Shown in pieces: positions 20,603 through 29,060 of a stretch of DNA of 38,086 nucleotides. The DNA lies in the IMG/VR virus record IMGVR_UViG_3300043450_000132, positions 1 through 38,086 of that record; one strand, 5' to 3'. A program made the translations under genes and the position numbers. Position 1 is the stretch's first letter. Each line of letters begins with the position of its first letter. A model generated the notes under the pieces. It had not been told where the DNA came from, ran no database searches, and saw only the letters and a program-made list of their open reading frames with translations. This DNA is from a virus.

Positions 20603-22074
20603 CGGCGACCCCCAGATCTCACATCAAGGCGAGGCACGCCGAAGCGCCAGTCGGCCAGGCGCGCGCCCGTGACGCGCATCGTAGCCTGTCGCCCAGTGAA
20701 GCGCACAGCGGTCGGGTTTGCCATGCTGTAGGGGCCGTAGCTGCGTTCGGTGTCATTCGGGTGGAAGCGCGTCGAGAAGGTGAGCGTCACGTCTCCCCGC
20801 GTTTTCTCGTCAGGGATCAGCTCGACCGCCGACAGCACTTGATCGCCCTGCCCGATCTGCACGGGGCCGCTCTCCGCAAAGATGGTCGCGCCGCCGTAGT
20901 TCAGGCCCTTCTCATGGTTGTACGCGATGCCCGCGCCACCAAACCAGATGGGGTTCGGGAAGACACCCGCATCAACACCAGCCGTGCGCGACAGGGAGCC
21001 GATGGACCAGTGCCGCTCGCGCACCGAGAAGGCGATGTAGCGGTCGCACTCCGTACTGCCAGAGGACGGGTAGAACCACCAGATTTCGCCGTTCTGCGCG
21101 TTCGCCACGCCCCAGACCTTCGACCGCTGCGCTTGGTTGATGTCCGAGAAGAGGTAGTCCAGCACATCGCAAGGCACTTCCTGCACCGCACCGCCAGAGA
21201 AGGCGTGGATGCGGCTTTGGCCGATCCAGAAGACACCCTCATCGACCGAGACAGCCGACCGACGCGAGATCGCTCCGCAGCCGCTGCCGACGCGCTCAAA
21301 GCCGTACACGAAGGGCGGCCCGAGGTAGGTCATGCTGTGCGCGTCCTGATCGGTCAGGATCAGCGTCTGGCCGCGCGTGCGGATGCCCTGCATGATCTGG
21401 CCGGAGGTCTGCAGCTCGATGTCGCCCGCCTGATTGGTGGCCGCCGCAGTCCAGACGGTGTTGTTCTCGCGGTCGGACCACTGCACCTTGCGCGGATTGC
21501 CGCCAGCGCCGAGCGCCACGAGGAAGCGCTCCTCAGTGACGACGAGGCCAAGGTTGTTGGTCGGCGCGCCGCTGATCGCCGCAGCATCGTTGGCGACGTT
21601 GAGCTGCCATTCCAGCAGCCTGCCGTCGGCGCTGGAGCATGCGACGAGGTATTCGCCCCAATTGTCGAGGGACCACGTCGTGATCTCGGAGTAAGCGCCC
21701 GTGTCGGGGCGCGGCGTTCCGTAGAAGCCCAAGCCGTAGAAGTAGCCGCCGTAGCCAGTGTTCACCGCCGCATCGTCGATGCCGAGGACGAGACTAGCGG
21801 GCGTGATGTCGGTGATGGTGCCCGTGGCCGAGGCGACCACCAGCTTCTGGTAGGTGCCAGACACAAGCCAGCGGTTGCCGTTCAGGGCGCGCCACGCAAG
21901 CGCGCCTCGGGACTTCTGCCCGCCAAGCTCGGCGCGCTGCTCCCAGCCGCCGACAGGCTGCATGGTGCCGTCAGTCCAGCGCACGAGGCTGGCGTCATGC
22001 CAGCGCCCCTGCGCTTGGTACTCTGTCCCGTTGCGGAAGACGCCGGGCGGGAGGGCGAGCGGCACCAGCGGCAT
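20599..22074 (-). CDS. Tail nozzle / P22 gp10-like protein
   Basis: A 491-residue beta-rich protein with repeated Trp/Gly-containing strands (e.g. VQWSDRENNTVWTAAATNQAGDI, SMTYLGPPFVYGFERVG, GVFWIGQSRIHAFSGG, EIWWFYPSSG). The spacing suggests a beta-propeller. This pattern fits the P22 gp10 and SU10 nozzle family that closes the short tail below the adaptor. Length is close to the family's. It sits between the fibre genes and the internal virion genes. Confidence 0.75.
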   Translation of the reverse strand: MPLVPLALPPGVFRNGTEYQAQGRWHDASLVRWTDGTMQPVGGWEQRAELGGQKSRGALAWRALNGNRWLVSGTYQKLVVASATGTITDITPASLVLGIDDAAVNTGYGGYFYGLGFYGTPRPDTGAYSEITTWSLDNWGEYLVACSSADGRLLEWQLNVANDAAAISGAPTNNLGLVVTEERFLVALGAGGNPRKVQWSDRENNTVWTAAATNQAGDIELQTSGQIMQGIRTRGQTLILTDQDAHSMTYLGPPFVYGFERVGSGCGAISRRSAVSVDEGVFWIGQSRIHAFSGGAVQEVPCDVLDYLFSDINQAQRSKVWGVANAQNGEIWWFYPSSGSTECDRYIAFSVRERHWSIGSLSRTAGVDAGVFPNPIWFGGAGIAYNHEKGLNYGGATIFAESGPVQIGQGDQVLSAVELIPDEKTRGDVTLTFSTRFHPNDTERSYGPYSMANPTAVRFTGRQATMRVTGARLADWRFGVPRLDVRSGGRR

Positions 22075-22078
22075 GTGG

Positions 22079-22579
22079 TTACACCTGCGAGTAGGTCGTG
22101 AAGAAGGCGTCCAGTTGCTCAGGCGTCTTGCCCTGCGCTGCGCCCAGCGTGAGCACCAGCGGATCGGTGCGCTCGACCACCGAGGGCCGCAGGGCGCGGG
22201 CCTTGGCGGCGAAGCGCTGCTCGCTGGGCAGCGTGTCGATCAGCGCCGTGATCGGCGCGGGCAGTGCCCCTGCCAGCCACGCCTCGCCCTCGGCCTCAGT
22301 CATCCACGCCTCAGAGACGAGGCCGATCAAGAGCTGGGCGAAGGAGAGCGACATGGCCGCCCGCGCTGCGTCCAGAGCAGCAGCGACCTCCTCCGCGCTT
22401 GGCGGCGCGTAGGGGGCCGTGGCGGGATCGGCCAGCATCTGCGCGTGAAGCGCAGCCACGTCGAACTGCGCGCCCGCGTCGGCGGGATCAGCAGTGAAGG
22501 GTATCCAGCCGAGGATCGGATGCTCGATCTCGCAGTCGATGCGACCGTCGATGAGGGTTCTTGCGTTGCGGTAGTCCAT
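22079..22579 (-). CDS. Putative tail fibre assembly-like protein
   Basis: A 166-residue protein. The N-terminus (IDCEIEHPILGWIPFTADPADAGAQFDVAALHAQM) resembles small phage proteins encoded beside fibre genes, often called tail assembly chaperones. The rest is Ala-rich helical. I choose ATG 22579 (TGATG overlap, AGGG seven bases upstream) over GTG 22582. It may help the fibres fold or fix to the tail; not proven. Confidence 0.55.
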   Translation of the reverse strand: MDYRNARTLIDGRIDCEIEHPILGWIPFTADPADAGAQFDVAALHAQMLADPATAPYAPPSAEEVAAALDAARAAMSLSFAQLLIGLVSEAWMTEAEGEAWLAGALPAPITALIDTLPSEQRFAAKARALRPSVVERTDPLVLTLGAAQGKTPEQLDAFFTTYSQV

Positions 22580-22917
22580 CACGAAACCCTCAGAAACAGA
22601 GTTGCAGCAGCGCCCGCGACCACAGTGCCGCCCACGTTGAGCCAGGTGCCACTAAGGGTTCCACCCTGAGTGTCTCGGCTGTCCGAGAGGCGAAGGCTGG
22701 AGCCCGCAATCGTCGCCCCTGCGGTCGATCCAACGCCCGAAGTGGCGCAGAAGGCGTATGTACCAACAGCTTGGGCTGCCGCCGACGCAGTGGCGGTCAG
22801 AACCTGCGCCGTCGTCGGGGCGGGCACATCGGCCAGCGCGATTGGCGTCTTGCCGTTGATCGTGACGGTGTTGCCGCCGGAGGCATCGAGGATCGTGTTT
22901 ACACGGATCGTGGACAT
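22579..22917 (-). CDS. Small modular tail fibre/receptor-binding protein 1
   Basis: A 112-residue beta-rich protein. MSTIRVNTILDASGGNTVTINGKTP is a common opening of phage fibre tips and their paralogues. The C-terminus (TLSGTWLNVGGTVVAGAAATLFLRVS) reads as a beta-sandwich tip. It is the last of three fibre-like genes in a row. Probably surface-exposed and trimeric. Confidence 0.65.
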   Translation of the reverse strand: MSTIRVNTILDASGGNTVTINGKTPIALADVPAPTTAQVLTATASAAAQAVGTYAFCATSGVGSTAGATIAGSSLRLSDSRDTQGGTLSGTWLNVGGTVVAGAAATLFLRVS

Positions 22918-22927
22918 GTGTGTCTCC

Positions 22928-23419
22928 TCACCCGTAGATCACGACATGGACGGTAGCGGCGTCCACCACGGCGGGGTCCGTGTCAACTTTAAAAGTGCGG
23001 ATGCGACAGGCAGACGCCGTGTTCGCCACGGTCGGGTGCATCTCAGCCCCAAGCCCGCGAGTGGTAGAGGCCCCGCGCGAGGCGATGGCAGAGACGGCGT
23101 AATTCGCGTCGGGCATGGCCGTCGAGAAGGTGATCGTGTAATCGCCAACCCCGTTGCGGGTCACGCCAGAGACATTGCCGGAGGCGACGATGGAGCCGTT
23201 TGAGCCGTTGAAGGTGACCCACGCCCGAGCACCATACACGGGCGCGGAGCCCGTAGCGTTCAGGGCAGTCTTCGCCTGCGCCTCGATGTTGCTCGCGTTG
23301 GTCAGCACGGTGCCTGCCTCATCCGGCAGCGTCAGCGTGCGGTTCGTGTTTGTCCCTGGCGCGGCGATGGTGAAGGTCGCGGTGCCGGATGCGTTCGGAG
23401 AGAGAGCAATGGAGGACAT
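22928..23419 (-). CDS. Modular tail fibre/receptor-binding protein 2
   Basis: A 163-residue protein. Its N-terminus (ALSPNASGTATFTIAAPGTNTNRTLTLPDEAGTVLT) is the usual thin-fibre opening. Its C-terminal half (ARAWVTFNGSNGSIVASGNVSGVTRNG, then YTITFSTAMPDANYAVS) is a well-known phage tip module. The likely role is receptor binding. It shares a 1-base TGATG-type junction with the gene upstream. Confidence 0.7.
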   Translation of the reverse strand: MSSIALSPNASGTATFTIAAPGTNTNRTLTLPDEAGTVLTNASNIEAQAKTALNATGSAPVYGARAWVTFNGSNGSIVASGNVSGVTRNGVGDYTITFSTAMPDANYAVSAIASRGASTTRGLGAEMHPTVANTASACRIRTFKVDTDPAVVDAATVHVVIYG

Positions 23420-23988
23420 CAGACAATGATCCAGCGTTGGCCTGCGCCCACCGTCACGGTGACGCCAGCATTGACGGTGACGGGCCCTGCGCTCATCGCA
23501 TTGCGGCTCGCCGAGATCGTGTAGTTGGTCGTGACGGTCTGGCCGTTCTCATAGAAGACGCGGTCAGAGCCGCCGCCCGTGGCACCGCCGACCGAGCCCC
23601 ACGCGGAGCCGTTGTAGCCCTCAAATGCACCGAGCGTGCTGTTGAAGCGGAAGTATCCAGTCAGTGGCGTGGCGTCGCGCTCGGCGGTCGTGCCGACGGG
23701 CAGCGCCGCCGATCCCGTCGGAGAGGTGCGGGCCGTCTTGCCGTCGAGCTGCGTCTGGATCGCCGAGGTCACGCCGTCGAGGAAGTTGATCTCAGCGGCG
23801 GTCGGCAGGATGATCGTGCCGCCGACCTTCCACTCGCCCGCAGTCAGGTTGGGCTTGATCGCCACCGTGCCATCGAGCAAGTCGTCGATGTCGTCGAAGT
23901 TGTCGTTGACCTTGGTGCCCCACGAGTTCTCGGAGGCACCGACCCCCGGCTTCGTGAGGCCGTATGTCGTCGTGGTCGTGTCAGTCAT
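23419..23988 (-). CDS. Tail fibre protein with TYGLTKP anchor and tip domain
   Basis: A 189-residue protein. The N-terminus (TTYGLTKPGVGASENSWGTKVNDNFD) is a common anchor of short fibres in podoviruses and gene-transfer-like particles. Mid-sequence LTGYFRFNSTLGAFEGYNGSAW is a repeatedly seen fibre module. The tip ends in VTVNAGVTVTVGAGQRWIIV, a typical beta-helix cap. It is the first and longest of the three adjacent modular fibres. Confidence 0.75.
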   Translation of the reverse strand: MTDTTTTTYGLTKPGVGASENSWGTKVNDNFDDIDDLLDGTVAIKPNLTAGEWKVGGTIILPTAAEINFLDGVTSAIQTQLDGKTARTSPTGSAALPVGTTAERDATPLTGYFRFNSTLGAFEGYNGSAWGSVGGATGGGSDRVFYENGQTVTTNYTISASRNAMSAGPVTVNAGVTVTVGAGQRWIIV

Positions 23989-24015
23989 GCCAGTGGCTCC
24001 TGAAGGCTGCGGCCA

Positions 24016-25248
24016 TTATACCGCGCGCACCCACGTTTTGCTACCAGAGGTTGCGCCCTCCCAGACTTCGCCATTGGCAGCCTGCGGCGTCCAGTCCTCG
24101 CCCTGCCCACTCTGGGCCGCCCACGCCTCGCCCTGCGCGCCTTGCGGCGTCCACGCCTCGCCCTGCGCTGCGCCTTCATCCCACAGAAGGCGGCCTGTCG
24201 CCGAGGCCAGGAGCTGCGCCAGAACGCCCGCCACGCCATCGCGGTAGAAAATGGGCGCACTGGCCGTGGCGGTAACGGAGGCCCCGATCAGGGCGCTGCC
24301 GAAGACGACGTTTGACTGCCCAGACTGCCCATCGACGATGATGGAAAGGGCTGCGAATGCGCTGGCAGAGCCCTGCGCGATCAACTGGCCGGAAGCGGTC
24401 GCCGATGCCGCCACCGCAAGCGCAGCCCCACCAGATAGCGTGAGCTGCGTCGCTGCGGCCACGGTGGCCGCTGGCAAGATCGCCGCCGCGCCCGGCTTTA
24501 CGATCCCGCCAGCGCTTGCGGTGACGGTCGCGCTCGGAGAGATCACCGCCGCGCCGTCGCGGAAGGTCACTCCATCGCGGAGGGCAATGGTGTAGGCGCA
24601 CCAGGCCTGCGTGCCGGAGTTGGCCGACCAACTGAAGAGAGCCGGATTGTAGCTGACGCCTGCCGCCTGCCCCGTGACATAGCCCGCACCCATCGTCGTG
24701 CGGTTGGTCGAAGCAGCGTTCTGACCTGTCCGAAAGTCTGTCGCGTACGATGCGGTCAGCGTGCCAGTTGTGCCGTGGGCGTTGGCACCCGCGACGTAGA
24801 TGACGTTGTTCGCGGTGGCTGGCGTGATCGCCGCCGGGTCTGGAAAGCCGCCATTCGCACCCGTTGAGGTCGTGTGCGTGACATCCAGCGGCGTGGTCGC
24901 GTCCACGCCCCTGAAGACGTGGATCGTGACGAAGCCGCCGTCGCTGGTCGATCCAGTTGGGCCGAGCTGGACTTGCGTGTCGGGCGTGGAGCCCATGCGC
25001 TTGTAGCCGACGCGCAGGTTGGCGTCGTAGGTGTCGGCGGCGGTCAGCGCCGCGAGCTGCGTGTAGCCAGCCGTGTTGATCGCGGGCGTGCGCGCGACTG
25101 TGGACCCGATGGAGTAGGCAACGATCACGAGGTCGCCGTTCGCTGGCGTGCTGGCGAGGCCGCCCGTCAGCGCGAACGTGATGTTCGTGTTGGTGCCCGT
25201 CGAGGCAGTGACCGAGGCCGTCTGTGCGCCGACAAATGTGATCGCCAC
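24016..25248 (-). CDS. Large beta-rich tail fibre/adhesin-like protein
   Basis: A 410-residue protein starting at GTG 25248. The first half is a Thr/Gly/Ala-rich beta-sandwich-like domain (residues 1-225). The second half is Ala-rich beta repeats. The C-terminus carries four tandem units of the form GExW-x-x-Q-x3 (GEAWTPQ, GEAWAAQ, GEDWTPQ, GEVWEG), a pattern seen at the ends of phage surface proteins. Likely a fibre or head-decoration adhesin. Confidence 0.65.
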   Translation of the reverse strand: MAITFVGAQTASVTASTGTNTNITFALTGGLASTPANGDLVIVAYSIGSTVARTPAINTAGYTQLAALTAADTYDANLRVGYKRMGSTPDTQVQLGPTGSTSDGGFVTIHVFRGVDATTPLDVTHTTSTGANGGFPDPAAITPATANNVIYVAGANAHGTTGTLTASYATDFRTGQNAASTNRTTMGAGYVTGQAAGVSYNPALFSWSANSGTQAWCAYTIALRDGVTFRDGAAVISPSATVTASAGGIVKPGAAAILPAATVAAATQLTLSGGAALAVAASATASGQLIAQGSASAFAALSIIVDGQSGQSNVVFGSALIGASVTATASAPIFYRDGVAGVLAQLLASATGRLLWDEGAAQGEAWTPQGAQGEAWAAQSGQGEDWTPQAANGEVWEGATSGSKTWVRAV

Positions 25249-25272
25249 GATGGCCCCCTAAGCGGTCAGGCG

Positions 25273-25653
25273 TCAGTTGAGCGTGATGTCGAGATCGCCC
25301 GCAAGGATACGGAACACGTCGCCAGAGTTGACCGTCCGAGAGGTGGTCAGGTTCGCATAGGCCAGCAGGTTGCCCGCAGTCGAGGCGTCGAAGACGCCGA
25401 CCGCAACCACGGTACCCCAGTTCGCGCTGGCGGCAGGCCACTCGACGTTGGCGGTGTTCGACGCGGTGTCGCCCGTCACGGAAAAGGTCACGGACTGGCG
25501 CGCGTAGGAGCCGCCCGACAGTTCGGTGCCGCCGCCCGTCTCGCCTGGAGCGACGGTGTAGAGGGCGATGAACCACGTGGTCGGTCGCGTCGCAGCCGAG
25601 CCCGTGAAGGCCCACGTCAGCACGGTCGTCTCGAAGGAGTTGCTGAAGCTCAT
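25273..25653 (-). CDS. Phage tail fibre-like beta protein
   Basis: A 126-residue protein of a widespread phage structural family. Its marks are an N-terminal SFSNSFE, then TTWFIALYTVAPGETGGGTELSGGSYARQSVTFS, and a VFDASTAGNLLAYANLTTSRTVNSGD stretch. It usually lies between neck and fibre genes and is predicted to fold as a beta-sandwich. It may be a tail or decoration component. It overlaps the adaptor gene by ATGA. Confidence 0.7.
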   Translation of the reverse strand: MSFSNSFETTVLTWAFTGSAATRPTTWFIALYTVAPGETGGGTELSGGSYARQSVTFSVTGDTASNTANVEWPAASANWGTVVAVGVFDASTAGNLLAYANLTTSRTVNSGDVFRILAGDLDITLN

Positions 25654-26270
25654 GACATGCCCCTGATGCGAAGGCGAAGACCAGAGCCGCTATTGCGCGC
25701 GCGCTCGGACGCCGAGTTGAGGTTGGTGATCGCGTTCTGGTACAGGCCAGCCCACACGGCAGCGCGCTGATCGTCTTTCAGGTAGGGCGCGCTCTGGACG
25801 AGCGCCCCGTAGAGGTACACGTCAGGCGCAGCCGACAGCAGCCAGTTGGTCGTGGCGGTGTCGGACAGCGCGGGCACCTTGGAGATGTAGACCAGCTCGG
25901 CGGTGAACGAGCCGCTGGGCGTCGGGAACAGCTCAAGGCCACCCGCCGTGTGCGCGTAGTGCGTCGGCACGCCCGTCTGGTCGTTGAGCATGCCCCGCAT
26001 CTCGGCCAGCGCGCCGTCGGAGGCCAGCTCAAGGCGGCGGGAGCCGGAGGTGAGCTGCAGCCGGATCGTCTCGACCCAATCACCCGGCAGCGCCGAGTAC
26101 TGCGCCTCCAGCGTGGCCGTGGAGCGCTTCTCCATGCGGTAGTCGCGCAGGGAGCGGTTGATGTCGGCCTCCGCGAGCGAGACGAAGCTCGGGATCACCG
26201 CGACCAGGTCGTCGCGGTTCAGCCAGTCAGCGATGGCTGTCTTCAGCTCTGCGTAGGTCGAAATCGGCAT
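25650..26270 (-). CDS. Head-tail adaptor protein (P22 gp4/SU10-like)
   Basis: A 206-residue protein. A longer frame reaches 26366; I choose ATG 26270 (TGATG junction). The N-terminal helix pair (ELKTAIADWLNRDDLVAVIPSFVSLAEADINRSLR) and the strand TATLEAQYSALPGDWVETIRLQLTSGSRRLELAS are typical of podovirus adaptors that bind under the portal. Two C-terminal helices include the YLYGALVQSAPYLKDD motif common to the family. Position after capsid fits. Confidence 0.8.
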   Translation of the reverse strand: MPISTYAELKTAIADWLNRDDLVAVIPSFVSLAEADINRSLRDYRMEKRSTATLEAQYSALPGDWVETIRLQLTSGSRRLELASDGALAEMRGMLNDQTGVPTHYAHTAGGLELFPTPSGSFTAELVYISKVPALSDTATTNWLLSAAPDVYLYGALVQSAPYLKDDQRAAVWAGLYQNAITNLNSASERARNSGSGLRLRIRGMS

Positions 26271-26572
26271 CAGACCCCCTTGACGCGGAGGGCGGCGAAG
26301 TCGCCGTCCATCAGCTTCTTCTTGCAGTAGAGCGCGAACTCTTTGGTGCCGATGGCCGCGCCACACTCAGCCGACCACTGCTCCGCGACCACGAAGGGGA
26401 TCGAGCCGACCTTGCGGTACGCCGCTTCGCCGTACATCGACGGCATGACATCGGCCTCGCGCTTGTTCTGCTCGATGATGGCCTGCACGTCCTGATGGCG
26501 GCTGACGATCAGCTTGCCATCCTGCTCGACCATCCGCTCAACGATGCCGCTGAACTGGTCAAGCGTCCGCAT
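26270..26572 (-). CDS. Hypothetical neck-region protein
   Basis: A 100-residue protein. The start at ATG 26572 has AGGTGG eight bases upstream and overlaps the previous gene by 14 bases. The N-terminus is helical (LDQFSGIVERMVEQ); the rest is mixed, with AEQWSAECGAAIGTKEFALYCKKKLMDGDF. Its place between capsid and adaptor suggests a role in head completion. Function unknown. Confidence 0.65.
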   Translation of the reverse strand: MRTLDQFSGIVERMVEQDGKLIVSRHQDVQAIIEQNKREADVMPSMYGEAAYRKVGSIPFVVAEQWSAECGAAIGTKEFALYCKKKLMDGDFAALRVKGV

Positions 26573-26735
26573 CGCGCGCCACCTTCTTCGGCTTCTCGTC
26601 CTTGACCTCCCGCGCCCAACCCTGGTCGAGCAGCCAGTCGGCGCTGTCATCGGGGGCCTCGACGATTTCGCCAGCCGCGCGGGGCTTGTCGCCAATCCAC
26701 GGCATGCGGTCGGTCAGTATCTTCAGCTTGATCAT
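26559..26735 (-). CDS. Hypothetical small head/neck protein
   Basis: A 58-residue protein. A longer frame exists upstream, but the ATG at 26735 has AGG six bases before it. The sequence (IGDKPRAAGEIVEAPDDSADWLLDQGWAREV) resembles the small proteins that follow the capsid gene in many phages, with a G-x-I-x-x-A-P-D-x-x-A-x-W-L turn. The end is Lys/Asp-rich. No enzymatic role is suggested. Confidence 0.65.
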   Translation of the reverse strand: MIKLKILTDRMPWIGDKPRAAGEIVEAPDDSADWLLDQGWAREVKDEKPKKVARDADA

Positions 26736-26787
26736 TTGCCTGCTCTCGCGTTGCAACTTGACGGCGAGTATAGCAGCAAAGACATGC

Positions 26788-26824
26788 ACGCAAAAGTAGA
26801 AGGGGCCGCACGGTGGCGGCCCCT
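26788..26824 (-). terminator. Intrinsic terminator after the major capsid gene
   Basis: Perfect 9-bp arms at 26801-26809 and 26816-26824 flank a 6-base loop. On the minus strand the stem is followed by TTCTACTTTTGCG. It starts 22 bases after the capsid stop. A partial terminator here would keep capsid mRNA high relative to the fibre genes downstream. Confidence 0.75.
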
Positions 26825-26846
26825 CCAGACGTTGCGTCAAGCCGGA

Positions 26847-27830
26847 TCAGAGAGCCGGGTTGATGTCGGCGATCACGCCGTGCGCGGCTTCGGTGTCCAC
26901 CTGGAGGCTGTACTCCACCGAGATCAGGCGGCGCTCCGAGTGACCCGTCTTCGCCAGCTCTTCCTGCTTGGTGCGTTGCAGGTAGGCCATGCGGGCGTAC
27001 GACGGATCGAGGACGAACACGTCGCGGGCACGCTGCCAGCGGTTCGGAACAACTTGCAGCTCACCGAAGTCCGACACGTACAGGTCAACCGCCGCGACGA
27101 TCTTCTTGTCGGAGATGTCGCGGTACTTGGTCGCCGAGCCCGTGAAGGACTGCGAGATCTTCTGCTTCGCGCCAGCGCCGACCATGATGATCGACGGCTC
27201 AGCGCCGTTGGTCCAGCAGGACGAGATGACGGTGCGCAGCAGCGCCTCGGTCAGCTCGCGGGTCGTGCCAGCGTCGGTGGCGGCGGCGTTCGGGAAGCCG
27301 TTGGTGCTGCCCGACAGGGTGCCGTTCGCGCCGACGGGCGAACCCGTGCCGCGCGACACGTTGGTCCGCAGGAACGCAGGCAGGCCAGCAGCCGCGCGAG
27401 CGGTGGAGCTGTCGCCAGCGTTGGCGGCCACGTTGTCCAGAACCATCGTCTCCATGTCGCGCTTCAGCTCCTTGAGCTTGAACGCGATCTGCTTGGCGAG
27501 CGTCTGCGCGTCAGCAGCGCCATTCACGGCGTTGGCGGTCGAGGACACCTCGACGACCTTGTCCGAAATCTGGGTGTAGTTGCCCAGACGGTTGGCGTTG
27601 GTCGGCGCGTCGTTGCCGGGGCTGTCTTCGCCTTCGATCACGCGGTTCGACGAGGACGGCGCGGCCAGGGCCACGACGGGCCACTCGACGAAGGTGTTCG
27701 ACGCCGACTTGGTGCCGATGGCCGACATGAACGGGGTTTCGGTCGGCGAGATCGAGATCATCGCGTCCTGAAGGTCTTCGCGGATCGTACGAACGTCGTA
27801 CGTCTTATTGCTGTTTGCAGCGGCAGTCAT
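26847..27830 (-). CDS. Major capsid protein (DUF5309/SU10-like, HK97 fold)
   Basis: A 327-residue protein. The opening (TIREDLQDAMISISPTETPFMSAIGTKSASNTFVEWPVVALA) is the hallmark of the DUF5309 capsid family, as are the ISDKKIVAAVDLYVSDFGELQVVPNR strand and the final VEYSLQVDTEAAHGVIADI. Length is near the family norm. It follows the scaffold gene by four bases and is followed by a strong terminator. There is no N-terminal delta domain, as expected when a separate scaffold exists. Confidence 0.85.
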   Translation of the reverse strand: MTAAANSNKTYDVRTIREDLQDAMISISPTETPFMSAIGTKSASNTFVEWPVVALAAPSSSNRVIEGEDSPGNDAPTNANRLGNYTQISDKVVEVSSTANAVNGAADAQTLAKQIAFKLKELKRDMETMVLDNVAANAGDSSTARAAAGLPAFLRTNVSRGTGSPVGANGTLSGSTNGFPNAAATDAGTTRELTEALLRTVISSCWTNGAEPSIIMVGAGAKQKISQSFTGSATKYRDISDKKIVAAVDLYVSDFGELQVVPNRWQRARDVFVLDPSYARMAYLQRTKQEELAKTGHSERRLISVEYSLQVDTEAAHGVIADINPAL

Positions 27831-27834
27831 TTCT

Positions 27835-28821
27835 TCATCCTTTCAACAGGAAGGCAGCTACGTCATCGACGCTGCCTGTGGACTTCATCCGAGACATCGC
27901 CTTCTTGGCCTCGATCTGCTTGCCAGTCGTTTCAGGCCGCTTCGCACCGGGTCGCACCACGGGGCGATTGACCTGAGCAACCTTCTCCTGCACCCGCTCC
28001 TTGCCCGCCATGAGCTGGCGGTAGCGCATGGCGTCGTGCAGAACCTGCACGTGCCGCGCGTCGGAGACGCCCTGCAACTCTTCCGGCGTGAAGCCGTAGT
28101 GCTGAGAGCCTGCCTCGATCAGCGATCGCTTCAACTCGCCTGCCTTCTTGGCGTCGGCGAAGTCGGGGATGCGCTGCGTCAGGAGCTGCGCCTGCTCGGC
28201 CAGGTAGGCCTTGTATGCGCGCGCCTGCTGCTCGGACTGCTGTTGCATCAGGAAGGCCTGCTGCTGCGCCAGTGCCTGACGCTGCTCCATGCCCTCACGA
28301 TATGCAGCCTCTTGCTCGAGGTATGCGATGGGGTCCGTCTTCAGGAGTTCCCTCGACGGAGGTTGCGGGTTCCCAGCCGCAGAGAGCTGCTGCTGGTAGA
28401 CGGCAAGAGCCTGAGCCAGTTCGGCGCGCTCTTGGTTCAGCGCATTGTAGACAGTCTCGGCTTCCCTACGGACCGCCGCAACTTCCTGCATGCGCTTCTG
28501 GATGTAGCCTTGCCCTGCGAAGGAGCGCTTTAGGTCGTCGAGGGTGACCTCCACTTCCTGGCCGTCAACCTTGACGCGGAAGCTCTGTGTGGGTTCCTCT
28601 CCGCCGTCGTCTTCGTCGGCAGTCTCATCCGTCTCGACGGCGGCGCCGTCGTCTTCGCCAGCCGGATCGTTCGCCTCATCCACAACATCGTCAGCCTGCG
28701 TGTCCGCGTCGGCCTGTGCTGCGTCGTCTGCGACTTCCGTCTGGTCGTCTTCATTTTGCCCCGACAGGAGGGACATTGCAACGCTGTCGATATCGCCAGC
28801 GCCGAGGGTCGTGGTCGTCAT
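27835..28821 (-). CDS. Scaffolding protein
   Basis: A 328-residue protein with the usual scaffold make-up. It has a very acidic, low-complexity N-terminus (Asp/Glu/Ala-rich, about 20-85), a short beta segment (SFRVKVDGQEVEVTLDDLKRSF), a long Gln/Glu/Arg coiled coil (about 110-215) and a basic C-terminus (RPVVRPGAKRPETTGKQIEAKKAMSRM). It lies between portal and capsid. The ATG at 28821 overlaps the upstream stop (ATGA); a longer frame to 28911 is rejected. Confidence 0.8.
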   Translation of the reverse strand: MTTTTLGAGDIDSVAMSLLSGQNEDDQTEVADDAAQADADTQADDVVDEANDPAGEDDGAAVETDETADEDDGGEEPTQSFRVKVDGQEVEVTLDDLKRSFAGQGYIQKRMQEVAAVRREAETVYNALNQERAELAQALAVYQQQLSAAGNPQPPSRELLKTDPIAYLEQEAAYREGMEQRQALAQQQAFLMQQQSEQQARAYKAYLAEQAQLLTQRIPDFADAKKAGELKRSLIEAGSQHYGFTPEELQGVSDARHVQVLHDAMRYRQLMAGKERVQEKVAQVNRPVVRPGAKRPETTGKQIEAKKAMSRMKSTGSVDDVAAFLLKG

Positions 28822-29060
28822 TGCGGTGCCACCTTGCTTTGACGCCTGTCGAAGACGGCCTCGTCGTCCGAGAACGATTGGAGGCGAGCTTCCAGCGCGT
28901 CGAGCGCCCACACCATGTGGCGCGCTTCAATGAGGACTTCATCGGGCGCGCGGCCCGTGAAGATGGCGATCTGATCCGCGCGCAGGCCGTCGATGGCCTC
29001 CCGCAGAACGAGATCGCCGAGAAGGGCCCGCGCGCGGGATGCCTTCTGCTTGATGTCCAT
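28818..29060 (-). CDS. Hypothetical small protein between portal and scaffold
   Basis: An 80-residue helical protein, typical of the small gene that sits between portal and scaffold in podoviruses. It opens with a Lys/Arg-rich helix (KQKASRARALLGDLVLREAIDGLRADQIAIF) and ends in a flexible tail. It overlaps both neighbours. Function unknown. Confidence 0.65.
   Translation of the reverse strand: MDIKQKASRARALLGDLVLREAIDGLRADQIAIFTGRAPDEVLIEARHMVWALDALEARLQSFSDDEAVFDRRQSKVAPQ

Noticed and set aside
26514-27971. 485-residue plus-strand frame
   Set aside because: It is antisense to the capsid gene and runs through its terminator; no supporting motif.
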